Of a stretch of DNA of 64,000 nt, positions 34,076-46,776 are shown one piece after another (the stretch's first letter is position 1; every line of letters begins with the position of its first letter). A program made the translations under genes and the position numbers. The DNA is from Girardinichthys multiradiatus (lineage: Eukaryota; Chordata; Actinopteri; Cyprinodontiformes; Goodeidae). The notes beneath the pieces were generated by a model. It saw only the letters and a list, made by a program, of their open reading frames with translations. It did not search any database and was not told where the DNA came from. The DNA is taken from the NCBI RefSeq assembly GCF_021462225.1, contig NC_061804.1:41479975-41543974 (forward strand). Reading direction: 5' to 3'.

Positions 34076-35827
34076 GGTGGTTTTAGACCAAATTTACCAG
34101 GGGGGCCAGTGCTTTTTCATGGGGGCACAGAAGAAATGAATGAACAAAAAAAAGCAGGGCAATATTTCAACATTTAATATGTTAAGTATGCCACAGAGCC
34201 ATTTGCAACTATGGACCTGCAGGTTGCAGAACCCTGATCTATCAGATGAGGACTGTGATCCTATCTCAAAACGACAGAAGCTAAAAGTGCACCTTAATTT
34301 TAATTCATTGTTGAGGTAAAACTGTTAACATTTGACATAAAATTAATCCAAGGGACCAATCAGTTACAGTTACAGTGCCAGCGCATCATAAGAAATTAAT
34401 TTAGTATTATGTCTTCAGTACAGGGGCTGTAACAGGGGCCAGGACCAGTTCCCCCTGTTGGCCCCTGTCTAGAATTGCCCATGCCAGTAACCGTACCCTA
34501 TTTAAATTTGGTACTGGAGTAGAACACCTGAAAACAGTGTGGAGGTAACGCAGGGGTAACAGAGAACCAGGGGATTTTAAAAGACCTGCTTCCATGGACC
34601 TCTTAAACAAATAAATAGATAAGGTCATGCACAATTTTTAATTGTAATGAAAAACAGAGATAATTATCATTTTAAACAATGAAATTTTACCATATATAAA
34701 ATATTTTTTGTTTTTCACACAGAGCATAATTATCACAATTAAAGCACCTAAAACAGTAAGATTTGTTGGAGATAAATCCAAACTTAAGCTACAGATATCT
34801 GTTTCTGGTCATCAAGGAGCATTTCTAACAGCACAACCTAACTAGACATGTCTCTCTTTGACAATAACACAAGTAGGACTACTTTATCATCCACTGATAA
34901 ACAATCTATTTATCCTGTTCATTTGAATTATAATAGCAATTCCTATAGAATTAAAAACTAACGATAAAAACCTTGGTGCAATCTTTGACCAGAGGATATT
35001 CTTTACATTTCATATTAAACAGGTGTAACCTATATTCATTTATACGGCTAATTTTTTGTATACTTTTAATTATTGCCGTGAGTATTTTGATGGTCAGTGT
35101 CTCCTCGTCCTATTCCGAGGGAGAGCAGTTCAGGTTTGGGGGAGACTGAGAGAGAGCTCTATGTGCTGAGGTTCTATGAATGCTGTCCTGCCGTCCAAAT
35201 AACAAAAAAGAAGTCAAAAGAAGTACAACTGTAGCCCCAGAGACTGGAGACGCTACCGAGCAATAAATAAGGAGGAATTATATCTCCAATTTTTGCTTCT
35301 TTTCATTGGTTCCCTGTTAAATCCAAAAACTCAAAAGTTCTTAGGTTAAAAAAAATTAGGTTGAGAAAGGACCCAAGTGGAGATGCAGGCTGTGATTAAA
35401 CAGAGTACTTTAATGGTGAAAATCACAGGGAGAGTGTGTCATCAAACGCAGTCAGTGAAATGAAGAAAGCTACTGGCAGAGTAACGGAGGGGAAAAGACT
35501 AACACTAAACTGAGAAAAATAAATTCAAATGCACATACAACAGAACACGAGAAAAAACAAAGAAACACAAAGGAAAGAACTAATACGGAAACACCTTACT
35601 AACAATAACGAACATGGGGAAATGAACTGAATATGGGAAGACATAAATGAGGAAGGAGGAAACACAACTAAAAACCAAAACCCACACACCTTTTGACCAC
35701 ACCATCTGATCTTAAAGAACTCATTGTTCCACATGTTCCTCACAGTACACATCACTCTTACGGAGCAGTTTTACTTGTGGCTCCTGGACTATAAAAATAT
35801 AAAGATCTTTCAATTAAACTTGCATTC
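34076..35827. other. Intergenic, no gene seen
   Basis: AT-rich. Short ORFs only (up to 76 codons) without domains. Confidence 0.4.
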
Positions 35828-36240
35828 CAAAAGTATTCATACCACCTGGACTTTTTCACATTTTGTCACATAACAGCCACAATTTACACCCTGAACACAC
35901 CATGAGCACCACAAAACACAGTGTCAGCAGCATCATGCTGTGGGGATGCTGTTCCTCAGCTGGAACCGTGAAGCTGATCAGAGTAGATGGAATGATGAAT
36001 GGAGCTAAATCCAGGACAATCCTGGGAGAGAACCTGTTAGGGGCTGCAGAGGAGTTGAGTCTGGGGTGAAGCTTCAGTTTCCAACAGGATTCTAAAACAG
36101 CCAGAGCGTTAATGGAATGGTTTGGATCAAAGCACATTCATGTCATAGAATAGCCTAGTTAAAGTCCAAATCCTAGATACAATTGAAAATCTTTGGCAAG
36201 ACCTAAAAAGATCCTGTGTCCAATCTAAAGGCTACACTTT
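35828..36240 (+). mobile_element. Tc1-type transposase relic
   Basis: Begins with the Tc1-end-like CCAAAAGTATTCATACCACC and ACTTTTTCACATTTTGTCAC. The plus strand then encodes SIMLWGCCSSAGTVKL and VDGMMNGAKSRTIL, matching the DDE-domain region of Tc1 transposases, with a stop after about 68 codons. A second piece reads QDSKTARALMEW-like residues and then an N-P-D/E-N-L-W-type tract at 36160-36205. The middle and N-terminus are gone. Confidence 0.75.
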
Positions 36241-37062
36241 ATTAAAATACATTGACTTACTGAGGGACAGATGTAGGAATGGGCATTGGTTATTAAACTT
36301 TACCATATTATTACACTTTGATGGGCCTGAACTGATCATTAGAATCTATGCAGGACTACATTGTATTTAATATGAAATGGAGTCATTTGTCTTGTAAAGC
36401 GATCTGAGGTGGCTTTTGGTGGGAACAGAGAATAGAAGGAGCTGATCGGAATTCACAACAGTGTTGACAGTCCACAGACTCAGATGTAGAAAAAACAAGC
36501 TATGGTTCGGTTTTACTACATATGGGGTTTATTTCATATTCAAAAGAACTCATTGGAACCTTTCAAGTGTTTGTGTAATATAAAAAAACAAAGATCACAC
36601 AATCACAAACGCTTTACATATAGTTCTTTTCAATGCATCCAATAACAGCTTATTTAGCTCCTAGATTTAGGGACCATATGATGGTCAGGTGCAGACGTCC
36701 ACTCAACCATGACAGTACATGTGGTAATCTCCAGACACCGAGGCAAAGGAAAGCTACAGCAAAACACACAAAATGACATTTTAAGATTTTTTTTAAAAGA
36801 AAAATCAGTTGTTTATTTTTACAATGATGACATTAAAATAAATGTTTTAAATGTGGTGTTTAATTTAGAAAATTCAAGTGGGAGGAATCCCACCTTCAGT
36901 AGCAAATAAAAAAACTCTCCATGGTATTATTTTGTTTGTACCAATAAAGTTTTAAAATAAAGTACAGTAAGCAGACGTTCCAACCAACAGAACTTAATGT
37001 TCCTGCACCTGAGGGCCAAGCACAAAGTCAGTGATGCAGCTTATCAACATCTATGAATTGTG
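36241..37062. other. 3' flank of the SANT-domain gene
   Basis: Probable 3'UTR and downstream region of the minus-strand gene ending at 37063. Minus-strand poly-A signals occur as TTTATT (for example near 36941). No other gene seen. Confidence 0.4.
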
Positions 37063-40000
37063 TTATAAAGCTGGCCGTCCATTCAGTTTATCGTGCATGA
37101 GGGAGATGGCTCCACCCGTGAAGTCTCTGAGAACCTGCACCGTCTCCCGCTGCAGCTGCAGCGACTCCCGCACAAACTCCTGCTGAGTCTCTGCCAGCTG
37201 CTGCACCGACTCCGCCAGCAGCTCAAGGGAGCGTGACACGGTCTCCAGCAGCATGTTGGTGGCATGCTGCTCCTGCAGGCTCAGGGAGGCATTTTGCAGC
37301 AGGCTGTCCCTCGAGTTGTGTGGCAGCTGACCCATCGTAGGAAGCATTGGCGCCGAAGCGGGCGCTCCGGAAGACATCTGAGGTTGTGCGTGTTTATGGA
37401 TGCCATTGTTAACTTGATGTGCTATGCCTGATTTTGCTGGCTGAGTGGAGGGAAGCACGTCATCTCTTTGATCTTCATCCGAATCTCCAAATGGGGTTTC
37501 GGTATCTTGATGCAAAGAAAAAATGTGTGTTAGACATTTTATTAATAGAAGAATATTCAAACTTATTTAAATCTTACCTAAATGTAAAAAAGAAAAATGA
37601 CAATCACAATCACCTTCTCTTGGGGGTACCTCATACTGCACATCATAAGCTGGCTGTGATGAGTCCCCTAAAAGGTTTAAAGTAGCTGTCATGCATTTTA
37701 ACACAAGCAGCTGAAAATCCAATTACAGGTGTCATCTTAATAAAGATGTACAGTCATGGACAAGGGTTCTGGCAGTGACACAAAGTGACACAGCTTTAGG
37801 TTTTGTCCTGACAGCTCACCTTGATAGTAGACTGTCGTGCAAAGGGATCAGTTGCAAATCAAAGTCAATTGTTTGTCTAAAAAAAAAAAAACACTTTTTA
37901 CTATATTTTTGCTCTGGCAAAAAATGATGTATTATAGCAAGAGCAGCAACACTCTGTAAGGTATGTACACAGCTGAGCCATCAGAGGATCCACCATTGAC
38001 CTTCTGAAATATCCTCAAGAAATATGTTGATCAAAAGAACCTGATGCAGATGCTAACATGCTTAGAATGATGCTAAACAACTGATCAGCTTTGCTTCAAT
38101 TTAAAGCACTGAAAGCATCTTAACCGCCTGCATGAGGTCACCACAACACAAGCCCTGTGGGGGATTCCCCTCGTATTTACTGAAAATCCCAAATAAAACC
38201 TACACATTTTGCTCAGGTGAATACTGCCAGCTGTAAGCCCCTTTAGTTCCCTAATCCCAGCTGCAAGTTCTGAAAGCACACAAGGCTAGTGATCCCAGTG
38301 AATCTACTTATCAGAGATCTGATTGTTCCATATATTTCTAGAGTCTCTAGAAGTTTTAGTCCGTGAGGCAGACACCCTGTCTACTTTTAAGGCTAGGCTT
38401 AAAACTTTCCTTTTTAATAAAGCTTATAGTTAGAGTGGCTTAGGTTATCCTGAGCTATCTCTGTAGTTATGCTGCTATAGGATTAGGCTGCTGGAGGTTA
38501 TTATGACCACATTCATTCTCTTCGCTACATTCTCATCCTACTCTCCAGTTTTGCATTATGTCCTGTATTTCAGCTTTTAACTTCATGTTCTCTCTCTGTT
38601 TTTTCTCTTTTTAAAAGCTACCTCTGACCTGGCTCTGTGTTTGATTGTGACACCTTCCTGGAGGGGGACATCGACTGAGCTTCTGCTGCCAACAGCTTAA
38701 TGCTCACCTTATACAGATGATCCACTTGGCCCTGTCTTTCAGTGTTTAACCCTTTCTCTCTCCTAGACATGGCTACTGGCTGAGCTTTTACTGTAACTAA
38801 CTGAATGTGCTCTCTTTGATATACTAGACTTTAAAACTGGCTCAGAGTTCGTTTGCTTAGCTGACTTTCTTTCCTACATGAAGCCTCTAAAGGAGCTATA
38901 ACCATTAATGTTTCACATTTCCTTCCCATAGAAAGTACTCCTGGATCAGTGCTTCTGTGTTCTTTTTGTGTCTCTGCTCTGTTCTCTCAAACCCCCAGTC
39001 GGTTGTGGCAGACGACCGCTCACACTGGTTCTGCTGGAGGTTTCTTCCTGTTAAAAGGGAGTTTTTCCTCTCCACTGTCTCTACATGCTCATCCAGGAGG
39101 AGTGAATGCTGCAAGTCACTGATTGGATGCAATCTGCTGGGTTTCCTTAGAAAGAAAAACTTTTAACCAATTTGAATAAATAACAGAATCTGTCTGCACT
39201 GTTCAATGGTTAGGATTAATTGGAATTTATGTACCAGACTTGAAATCTGTATGATTTGATTGAATTGACAAATGCCTTAAGACGACATGTGTTGTGAATT
39301 GAACTGAATTGAAAACTGAATTATGTGATGTGAAAGGACAATGCGATCCATAATGAGGGGTTCAGGGTTGTGTTTATTGTAGAGCTATCATCTGAAAGGG
39401 GCTTCCTCTGATGAATCCTGCAGATTGTCTGAAACTCCTGGAAAGGTACTGGTTGAGAAACGACAAGTGAAGCACCCTGATAGAACTTGTGTTGAGTTGG
39501 TTCTCATCCAAATGGGCTTCTTCACAAACCTACTCAAAAAGCCTGCAATGGCAAAAATGTTATTTTAAAAAATGTCCTCCGAGAACAACGTCTTGATGAA
39601 CTTTGTATTTCCAGCATACTCAAGCTCCATGTCACAAGGCAAAGGGATGGAATGTCTCAAAGATCAGAACATTGAAATTCTGCACCTGTGGTCAGGAGCT
39701 CCCTAGATCTTAACCCTACTGAGAGTGTGTGGTTGTCAACATGGAGAAACAGGAACCAACAAACTGTGATCAACTTCAAGCACTGAGACAAAAAGAATGG
39801 GTCACTATTAATCAGGACATCCAGCATGTTGGAGAAAATTATAGAGGATTGGGTGGCGGACGAAGGTGGAGACCTCAGCGGCCCGATCCCCGGATGCTTA
39901 GGCTGGCTCTAGGGACGTGGAATGTCACCTCGCTGGGGGGGAAGGAGCCTGAGCTTGTGCGGGAGGTCGAGAGATATCGACTAGAAATAGTCGGGCTCGC

Positions 40001-43000
40001 CTCCACGCACAGCGTGGGCTCTGGAACCCATCTCCTTGAGAGGGGTTGGACTCTCTTCTACTCTGGAGTGGCCCACGGGGAGAGGCGGCGGGCTGGTGTG
40101 GGTTTGCTTGTTGCCCCCCAGATCAGCCATCTCGTGTTGGGGTTTACCCCAGTGGATGAGAGGGTCGTATCCCTGCGCCTTCGGGTTGGGGAGAGGTCTC
40201 TGACTATCATTTCAGCCTACGGGCTGAGTGGTAGTGCAGAGTACCCGGCCTTCTTGGCGTCCCTATTGGGGTGCTGGATAGTGCCCCTCCCGGGGACTCC
40301 ATTATTCCGCTGGGGGACTTCAACGCCAACGTGGGAAACGACAGTGACACCTGGAGAGGCGTGATCGGGAGGAATGGCCTCCCCGATCTGAATCCGAGTG
40401 GTGTTTTGTTATTGGACTTCTGTGCTAGTCACGGATTGTCCATAACGAACACCATGTTCAAACATAAGGGTGTCCATCAGTGCACTTGGCACCAGGACAC
40501 CCTAGGCAGGAGGTCGATGATCAACTTTGTTGTCGTATCATCACCTTCGGCCGCATGTTTTGGACACTCGGGTGAAGAGAGGGGCTGAGCTGCCACTGAT
40601 CACCACCTGGTGGTGAGTTGGATCCGCTGGAGGAGGAGAAAGCCGGACAGACTTGGCAGGCCCAAGCGCATAGTGAGGGTCTGCTGGGAACGCCTGGCGG
40701 AGCCCTCGGCCAGGGATGTATTCAACTCTCACTACCGGGAGAGCTTCGACCAGATCCCGGGGGATGTTGGAGACATAGAGTCCGAGTGGATCATGTTCTC
40801 CGTATCTATTGTCGATGCTGCTGCCCGTAGCTGCGGCCGTAAGGTCTGCGGTGCCTGTCGCGGCGGCAATCCCAGAACCCGGTGGTGGACACCGGCAGTA
40901 AGGGACGCTGTCAAGCTGAAAAAGGAGTCCAATCAGCTGTGGTTGGCTTGTGGGACTCCTGAGGCGGCTGACGGGTACCGTGAGGCCAAGCGTGCTGCGG
41001 CCCGGGCTGTGGCAGAGGCAAAAACTCGGGCCTGGGAGGAGTTCGGTGAGACCATGGAGAAGGACTACCGGTTGGCCTCGAAGCAATTCTGGCAAACCGT
41101 CCGGCACCTCAGGAGGGGGAAGCAGTGCTTCGCCAACACTGTTTATAGTGGGGGTGGGAGACTGCTGACCTCGACTGAGGACATTATCAGGCGGTGGAAA
41201 GAGTACTTCGAGGATCTCCTCAATCCTGCCATCACGCATTCCCTGGTGGAAACAGAGGCTGGGGACTCGGGGTTGGACTCTTTCATGTTTTGTGGACCTG
41301 GAGAAGGCATTCGACTGTGTCCCTCGTGATGCCCTGTGGGGGGTGCTCCAGGAGTATGGAATCGGGGGCCCTTTATTAGGGGCCATCCGGTCCCTGTACG
41401 AGCAGAGCAGGAGTTTGGTCCGCATTGCCGGCATTAAGTCGGACCTGTTCCCGGTGCATGTTGGACTCCGGCAGGGCTGCCCTTTGTCACCGGTCCTGTT
41501 CATAACTTTTATGGACAGGATTTCTAGACGCAGCCAAGGGCCGGAGGGGGTCTGGTTTGGGGACCAGTGGATTTCGTCTCTTCTTTTTGCAGATGACGTG
41601 GTCCTGCTGGCCCCCTCTAGCCAAGACCTACAGCATGCCCTGGGGCGGTTCGCAGCCGAGTGTGAAGCGGCTGGGATGAAAATCACCTCCTCCAAGTCCG
41701 AGGCCATGGTACTCGACCGGAAAAGGGTGGCTTGTCCTCTTCAGGTTGGAGGGGAGTTCCTGCCTCAAGTGGAGGAGTTTAAGTATCTCGGGGTCTTGTT
41801 CACGAGTGAGGGAAGAATGGAGCGGGAGATCGACAGACGGATCGGTTCGGCTGCCACAGTAATGGGAGCGCTGTGCCGGTCCGTAGTGGTGAAAAGAGAG
41901 CTGAGCCGAAAAGCAAAGCTCTCAATTTACCGGTCGGTCTACGTTCCTACCCTCACCTATGGCCATGAACTTTGGGTCATGACAGAAAGAACGAGATCCC
42001 GGATACAAGCGGCTGAAATGAGCTTCCTCCGTAGGGTGGCCGGGCACTCCCTTAGAGATAGGGTGAGGAGCTCGGCCATCCAGGAGGGGCTCGGAGTAGA
42101 GCTGCTGCTCCTCCACATCGAGAGGAGTCAGTTGAGGTGGCTCGGACATCTATATCGCATGCCTCCTGGACGCCTTCCTTTGGGGTTGTTCCAGGCACGT
42201 CCCACTGGGAGGAGGCCTAGGGGACGGCCCAGGACACGCTGGAGGGACTATGTCTCTCACCTGGCCTGGGAACGCCTTGGGCTCCCCCAGAGGAGCTGGA
42301 GGAGGTGTCTGGGGAGAGGGATGTCTGGGTGTCTCTGCTGAGTCTGCTGCCCCCGCGACCCGGTCCCGGATAAGCGGAAGACGACGAGTACGAGAAACAA
42401 ATAAGCATTAACATTACAAATGTTGACTCATAATTTTGAGTTAGGTGGTGATAAAAGGCGTTTTGTTCTTCAGTATATCAAAGAAAGATGTTTCTATAAT
42501 ATTTAAAACTGGTAAATCCACAAAACATTTGTGTCTCTGCCAAAGCCTTCAGCCATAACTTTAAAACCTTTTTATTAAGGTGACATGAAACTGTCTTTAC
42601 TTCTTATGATTTCTGTAATAATCATATCTTTTCTACCGGAATTTATGAGGCCATTCATACCGTATGAAGGTGGTGGCGGCATGGATGCCAGGTCAACCCC
42701 TCCGTTAGGAGAACTCTGCATTCCCATCATATCTTCCTCTTCCATCTCCTCCTCTTCCTCGGGAACATCATCATCATCTCCCAGTGGACCGCACTCTCCA
42801 GTGCTCTGGTCGTCTTCGTCCATCTCAAGAATCTGAAGAACTATCTTCTCCGTTTGAGTGAGGTCTCGGGAAAGACGTGAGTTCAGACCTCTGTTGGGAA
42901 CAGTCCCTGAGCGCATGGCTGCCACTTTGCGTTTGGTGTCACACTTTAGGTCAGACCACTTCTTGATGACCTCTATGACCTCACGTTGGCACTCCCCAAT

Positions 43001-43329
43001 CTCGTTGACACGTGCAGTTATCTCTGCCCAGATGCGCTTCTTTGCATCGGTTGGTATTCCTCGGTTGAATTTGCCTTTAAAAAGACAGAACAGCAAGATT
43101 TATTTTAGCTTCAAAGCTCACAGGACTGAAGATTAAACCTAACTACACTCTCTGGTCATTAAAAGGAGAACGGTGAGAGGCAGCTGAATAGCAAACACGT
43201 ACCCACAACAACCGAACGATTCTTCCTCACTTCATCCAGCAGCACGTGGACTTCACTGAAAGAAAATCGAGCTTTTCTCTTCTTAAAGCGGATGGCACTG
43301 TCATGGTTGTAGTATACTGGCGAGGACAT
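37063..43329 (-). CDS. Myb/SANT-like DNA-binding domain protein (NAIF1/MYPOP type)
   Basis: Putative nuclear DNA-binding protein. Four coding exons on the minus strand: 43329-43203 (from ATG), 43074-42661, 37667-37614 and 37505-37063 (stop). All borders are AG/GT and phases match (1, 1, 1), giving 345 residues. Residues about 18-95 form the Myb/SANT-like domain: [36 protein letters not shown] and [18 protein letters not shown]. These have the spaced W residues and the basic final helix typical of the MADF/NAIF1-like family. An acidic run follows at 141-157 ([14 protein letters not shown]), then a proline-rich linker, and a glutamine/leucine-rich predicted coiled coil at about 268-328, likely for dimerisation. 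Intron 2 is about 5 kb and carries several transposons. If exon 2 is read through instead of spliced, a stop follows about 28 codons later. The exact paralogue is not settled. Confidence 0.8.
38335..39320 (+). mobile_element. L2-type LINE 3' end in the SANT gene intron
   Basis: Reverse-complement counterpart of the 3' region at 21840-23060. It opens with the last coding piece of the LINE (CTAGAAGTTTTAGTCC, GAGGCAGACACCCTGTCTAC) and continues through about 900 bp of 3'UTR including TTTCTTCCTGTTAAAAGGGA. It ends in the repeated GTTGTGAATTGAACTGAATTG tail. Antisense to the host gene. Confidence 0.8.
39350..39857 (+). mobile_element. Tc1-type relic fragment, cut by a LINE
   Basis: Short plus-strand peptide stretches resemble the end of a Tc1 transposase ([10 protein letters not shown] at about 39706-39735, followed by a WR-rich stretch and a run to about 39857). 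Homology stops where the APE-type LINE begins. Low coding integrity. Confidence 0.5.
39858..42400 (+). mobile_element. APE-type non-LTR retrotransposon (RTE/Rex-like), damaged
   Basis: Plus strand, G+C rich against its AT-rich surroundings. It starts with the endonuclease ([28 protein letters not shown]), goes through an EEP region with a frameshift near 40270 ([14 protein letters not shown]), a stop near 40586, then the linker ([12 protein letters not shown]). An abrupt deletion at about 41280 joins [11 protein letters not shown] to [16 protein letters not shown] motifs follow: [24 protein letters not shown] (catalytic ADD) and [12 protein letters not shown]. The C-terminal domain ends with [20 protein letters not shown]. 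The 3' end is CCCCCGCGACCCGG then GGATAAGCGGAAGA and GACGA units. RT motifs before the ADD-side half are lost. Clade assignment is tentative. Confidence 0.85.
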
Positions 43330-45109
43330 CCTCTCCACCCAGTCTTAATATATACCCAGCTGCTGTGTGGTCTCTGTAAGGTTTCCCCAGTGGTGTCCAA
43401 AGGGAGCTACAGTCTGCTGGACAACACAGAAAGAGAAATGTTGGTTAAGTTCATCACTCAGACAGTGGATATAAAGAGTGTAACACCTCAGTTAAAACAA
43501 CAGGGTTTTGGGATGTATATCAAATTAGACAGCAACAAATAATGCCACATCTTCTTCCACCTTTAATGTGACATATCTCGTACAATTCAACTGAAATTCA
43601 GCAGATGTTAGACGTTATAACCACCGCTGCTCCCAACACACTCCATGTTTACATCCCTGCTGTTTTTGTAGTTTCTTTCACTTATTGTGGTCTGCTATTT
43701 ATACATTTTTGTACACTTCTTGAATCACCCTACTCAGTTGCACATTTCTTTCAATCTGACTATGCTATTTTTAATAACTGTACGGTATTTTTTCTTATGT
43801 TATTTATCCCTTACTGTACAGTCTGTAATTCTTTTTGTGTTTGTTTTTTACCTTTGTGTGCATCTGCATGCTTCCAATGGGCTGCTGGTACACCTCAATG
43901 TCCCCACTGTGAGACAATGAAGAATCTATTGTAAAAAACAATCAAATCTGTCTCTGGATTTGGATCCATATGCTTGGACTCATCATGATTATGAAAAATT
44001 TTAAACCCTCCTGATCTCCAGCTTTCTAAGAGAGAACTGAAAGTTTCTGACCAAAACTGACAGCAGCTTCACACTGTTCATAATCTATCTACTGACAAAA
44101 CCCTCAGTTCCATCAGAAGAAATTCCGGAGCCTAACGCTCCCACAAACATGTTTCCCTGCAGTGTTGTTTTTTATGCTAAAGTTGCTTTGCAAGCATATA
44201 TCCAGACGTGCAGAATATTGTGGACACATGCAGAACATCACCAGTACGTGTGAGAAAGTCCTGCAGCTCTTTGAGCGCTATTGTACCTCCTGGGAGATCT
44301 CCATTATCCTGATGTAAAACGCTCTGATGACAGATGACTTTCTAAAATGAAAACCTTTTCATTTGTAAGCTCTCTGCAACTTCTGCCTTTGGCTAAAGGA
44401 TCCAAATGAGATCCACTTTGACTGGTCGCAGGTGGGAACTCAAAAACACTTATGCAGTTGAGGTTGAACCTTTTTATGTACTTTTCCCCACAAGAAAGAC
44501 TTTTGGGTTTTCTCTTGCAAATTTACAGGTTGTATGTTAAATTAAATGTGATGAGTATAAAAGGCCTTAATTTTTTAATAAGCAAAAATGACTTTAACAG
44601 GGATGCAGGAGCACAAACGGTTGACTGGTTTTCAGATTGTGCAGAGCTGATGGAATTTAACAGTGGGGACATATGTTGAGGCTCGGGAACCAACCGAGGA
44701 TTGTTTGGCTTTACCCAATGAATAAACGTGCATGAACAGTTTAACTGTAAGCTTAGATCAAACATGGGAGTATTAAGACAGAGTCGTTAGCTCTGTCAGA
44801 GGCTCGGAACAATGGACGGCGATTTAAACATGGGACAGCGCACATACATGCAGTCATGTGTCTGGTTTTAAGAGCATGTTTTTATTCTTCTTGGTTAGAA
44901 GCAATGTGGCTTATTTGGCTTCATTCATAAAAACAATAAACACAAAGCAGGCGTTCGTTTTCTGTTGCACAACAGCAGCCCACCAAGCTAGCTCCCTCCA
45001 CTGTAGGCTAGCTGCCTTACCTAACAGCTAATGCAGCAATTCCCGCCTGCAACCACACTTCTTATTGTCTGTGCTAATCACAGGGATGGCTAGAAGGCGA
45101 CTGACTTAC
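43330..45109 (-). other. 5'UTR intron and upstream part of the SANT gene
   Basis: No coding exon upstream of 43329 is seen. The ORFs at 43605-43934 and 44452-44765 have no domain. This stretch is probably the first intron of the minus-strand gene if the non-coding exon at 45110-45230 is real. Confidence 0.35.
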
Positions 45110-45230
45110 CCTCGACACAAAGAAGGCACAATTTTAATCAGAGACGTGAGAAACACTTCCTTATCCACAGGATAGCAATAGTCAAGCTAGCCCGCGTGCC
45201 GCTAACATTGTGCAAATTATTTCCGGTTAA
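45110..45230 (-). other. Possible non-coding first exon of the SANT gene
   Basis: On the minus strand a CpG-containing stretch ends in a strong donor (GAGG|GTAAGTCAG, boundary 45110). The region 45060-45240 is richer in CpG and G+C than its surroundings. The next acceptor would join to the ATG exon near 43335. No transcript evidence, so it is a guess. Confidence 0.3.
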
Positions 45231-45708
45231 CATCAGTGGCTGACAAAGTAAAGCTCAATTAAATTAAAACATCTATCGGATGCTACTCCTATTCGTTTAT
45301 AGTGTTGTTTTCCAGGGAAATTGATGAAAAATAACACCGCCTTCTACATTTATCCTTTCTGCCTTAAATATGTCCAGTAAAATCTGATTTTCCCCACTGG
45401 TTTGAAGTGTCTTTTATTTTGAAGGAACGCTCCGAATTCAACCAAGGCTCTTTATTCCACTCGGCTCATAAATACTCTTGGTGATTTTCATTCAACAGTT
45501 TGATGTTTGAGAGGAAGCTTGTCAAAAATAATAATAAATCCCCGGAGACAAGGGGACTACGTACTGGGTCCGGGGGCTGGTATCGGCACCTGGACCAGGG
45601 AGTATAGAGTATATATGGGGAGTGTACGACGACTATTGTAGTTTGTCTTTGCAGTGGGTGGATGTGAGTGTGATCCATGGCTGGATCTGCTCGGGCGTAG
45701 ACGGTTGA

Positions 45709-46141
45709 AAAAGCAAATAATAGGAAGCACGAAAGAGGTGGGGCAAAAAGGAAAAGGGGGGAGAAAAGAATGGAGGTGTTGTGCCGTAAAGTGATGATCT
45801 TGTGCCGTAAAGTGATGGTCTGCCAAAAACTGATCGGGTAAAATCGGGGGCGTCCCCGCGACGGAGCGAGCAGCGAGAGGGGGAGGAGCTTGCCGCAGGA
45901 GTCCACCCAGCCAGCTGCGTGAAGCTGACACCCCACCCACTTGAAAAATTCCAGCAAATAGACAGCTTGTCAGCTGAGTGTCTGGTTTTCAGAGTTCTTT
46001 CTCGGTGGTTTAGCTCTTGAAGTCAACAAAAGAAAGACAAATAAAACAGTTATATTTGTATGGTCACTATTACAGCATAGGTGCATCTCGTTTATCCTTT
46101 TCTTCTTATAAAACTTGCGACGTTCTCACTGTGAAAGTGTC
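45709..46141. repeat. Left arm of a large inverted repeat
   Basis: This arm matches, as reverse complement, 46777-47157 with high identity: TTTATAAGAAG, AACTGTTTTATTTGTC, GACTCCTGCGGCAAGCTCCTCC, CTCGCTCCGTCGCGGGGACG, GATCAGTTTTTGGCAGACCATC and TTCGTGCTTCCTATTATTTG are shared. It has about 55 bp more than the right arm near 45912-45968, and a 21-bp direct repeat (TTGTGCCGTAAAGTGATG twice, 45779-45821). The outside continues left with different sequence. On the minus strand an ORF of 163 codons spans 45466-45957 with no known domain. Confidence 0.85.
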
Positions 46142-46776
46142 TAACAATTCACTTTTTGAAGCTGTGTTGTTTATATTTTTGATTTGGGCATATAAATGTG
46201 TTCATAGATGTTGATAGATTCTGAAGTGATAGCATTGAATAAGTTATTTGTAAGGAATATCTTGGTTGTGATCTCTGGAAAAGGTTTCTGTTATATAGCT
46301 GAAGTGAGACCAGGACTACCAGGTATGTAAAAATAAAGAATAGATCTTTTGTGGGTGTCTGTCACTTTTTGATGAGTGAAACTGTCCTATGTCAGCCATT
46401 TTTGGGGTATTTAACAGCTGCTTGATTGGGTTGTGTTTTGTAGGTTCTTTTTTTGTGTGTGTGTTTGGCAGGCAGGTGGGTTAATATGCCCAATCACCTG
46501 AACTCCGCCCATCTCCAGTTGACCCACGCATTAACAAACAAACAAACAGCATCTTACATCTTACAAACCAGCCCAATTTCATTTATGGCTCCTACACATG
46601 GGTCATAGAAGAAGCTGTAATTTTGGCAATTTTGCACAGAGTGCATTCTGAGAGGTCTGTGAAATTCAGCTCATCAGTAAAACAGAGTTATTTAGGGCAG
46701 AAATTACATTTCATTAGTCAAGACATATTGGCCATAATAATTTTTTAGCAGAGAAAAACATAGAAGGCGTGAAACC
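46142..46776. other. Spacer between the inverted arms
   Basis: 635 bp of unique sequence. It contains a GT run (46454-46466) and the phrase GGCAGGCAGGTGGGTTAATA, without an ORF of note. Both arms carry TTATAAAA-like tracts on their inner sides, pointing away from this spacer. Confidence 0.5.

Noticed and set aside
40541..41707. 388-codon minus-strand ORF
   Set aside because: It is antisense to the G+C-rich LINE; the plus strand carries clear endonuclease and RT motifs, so the long minus frame is a composition shadow.
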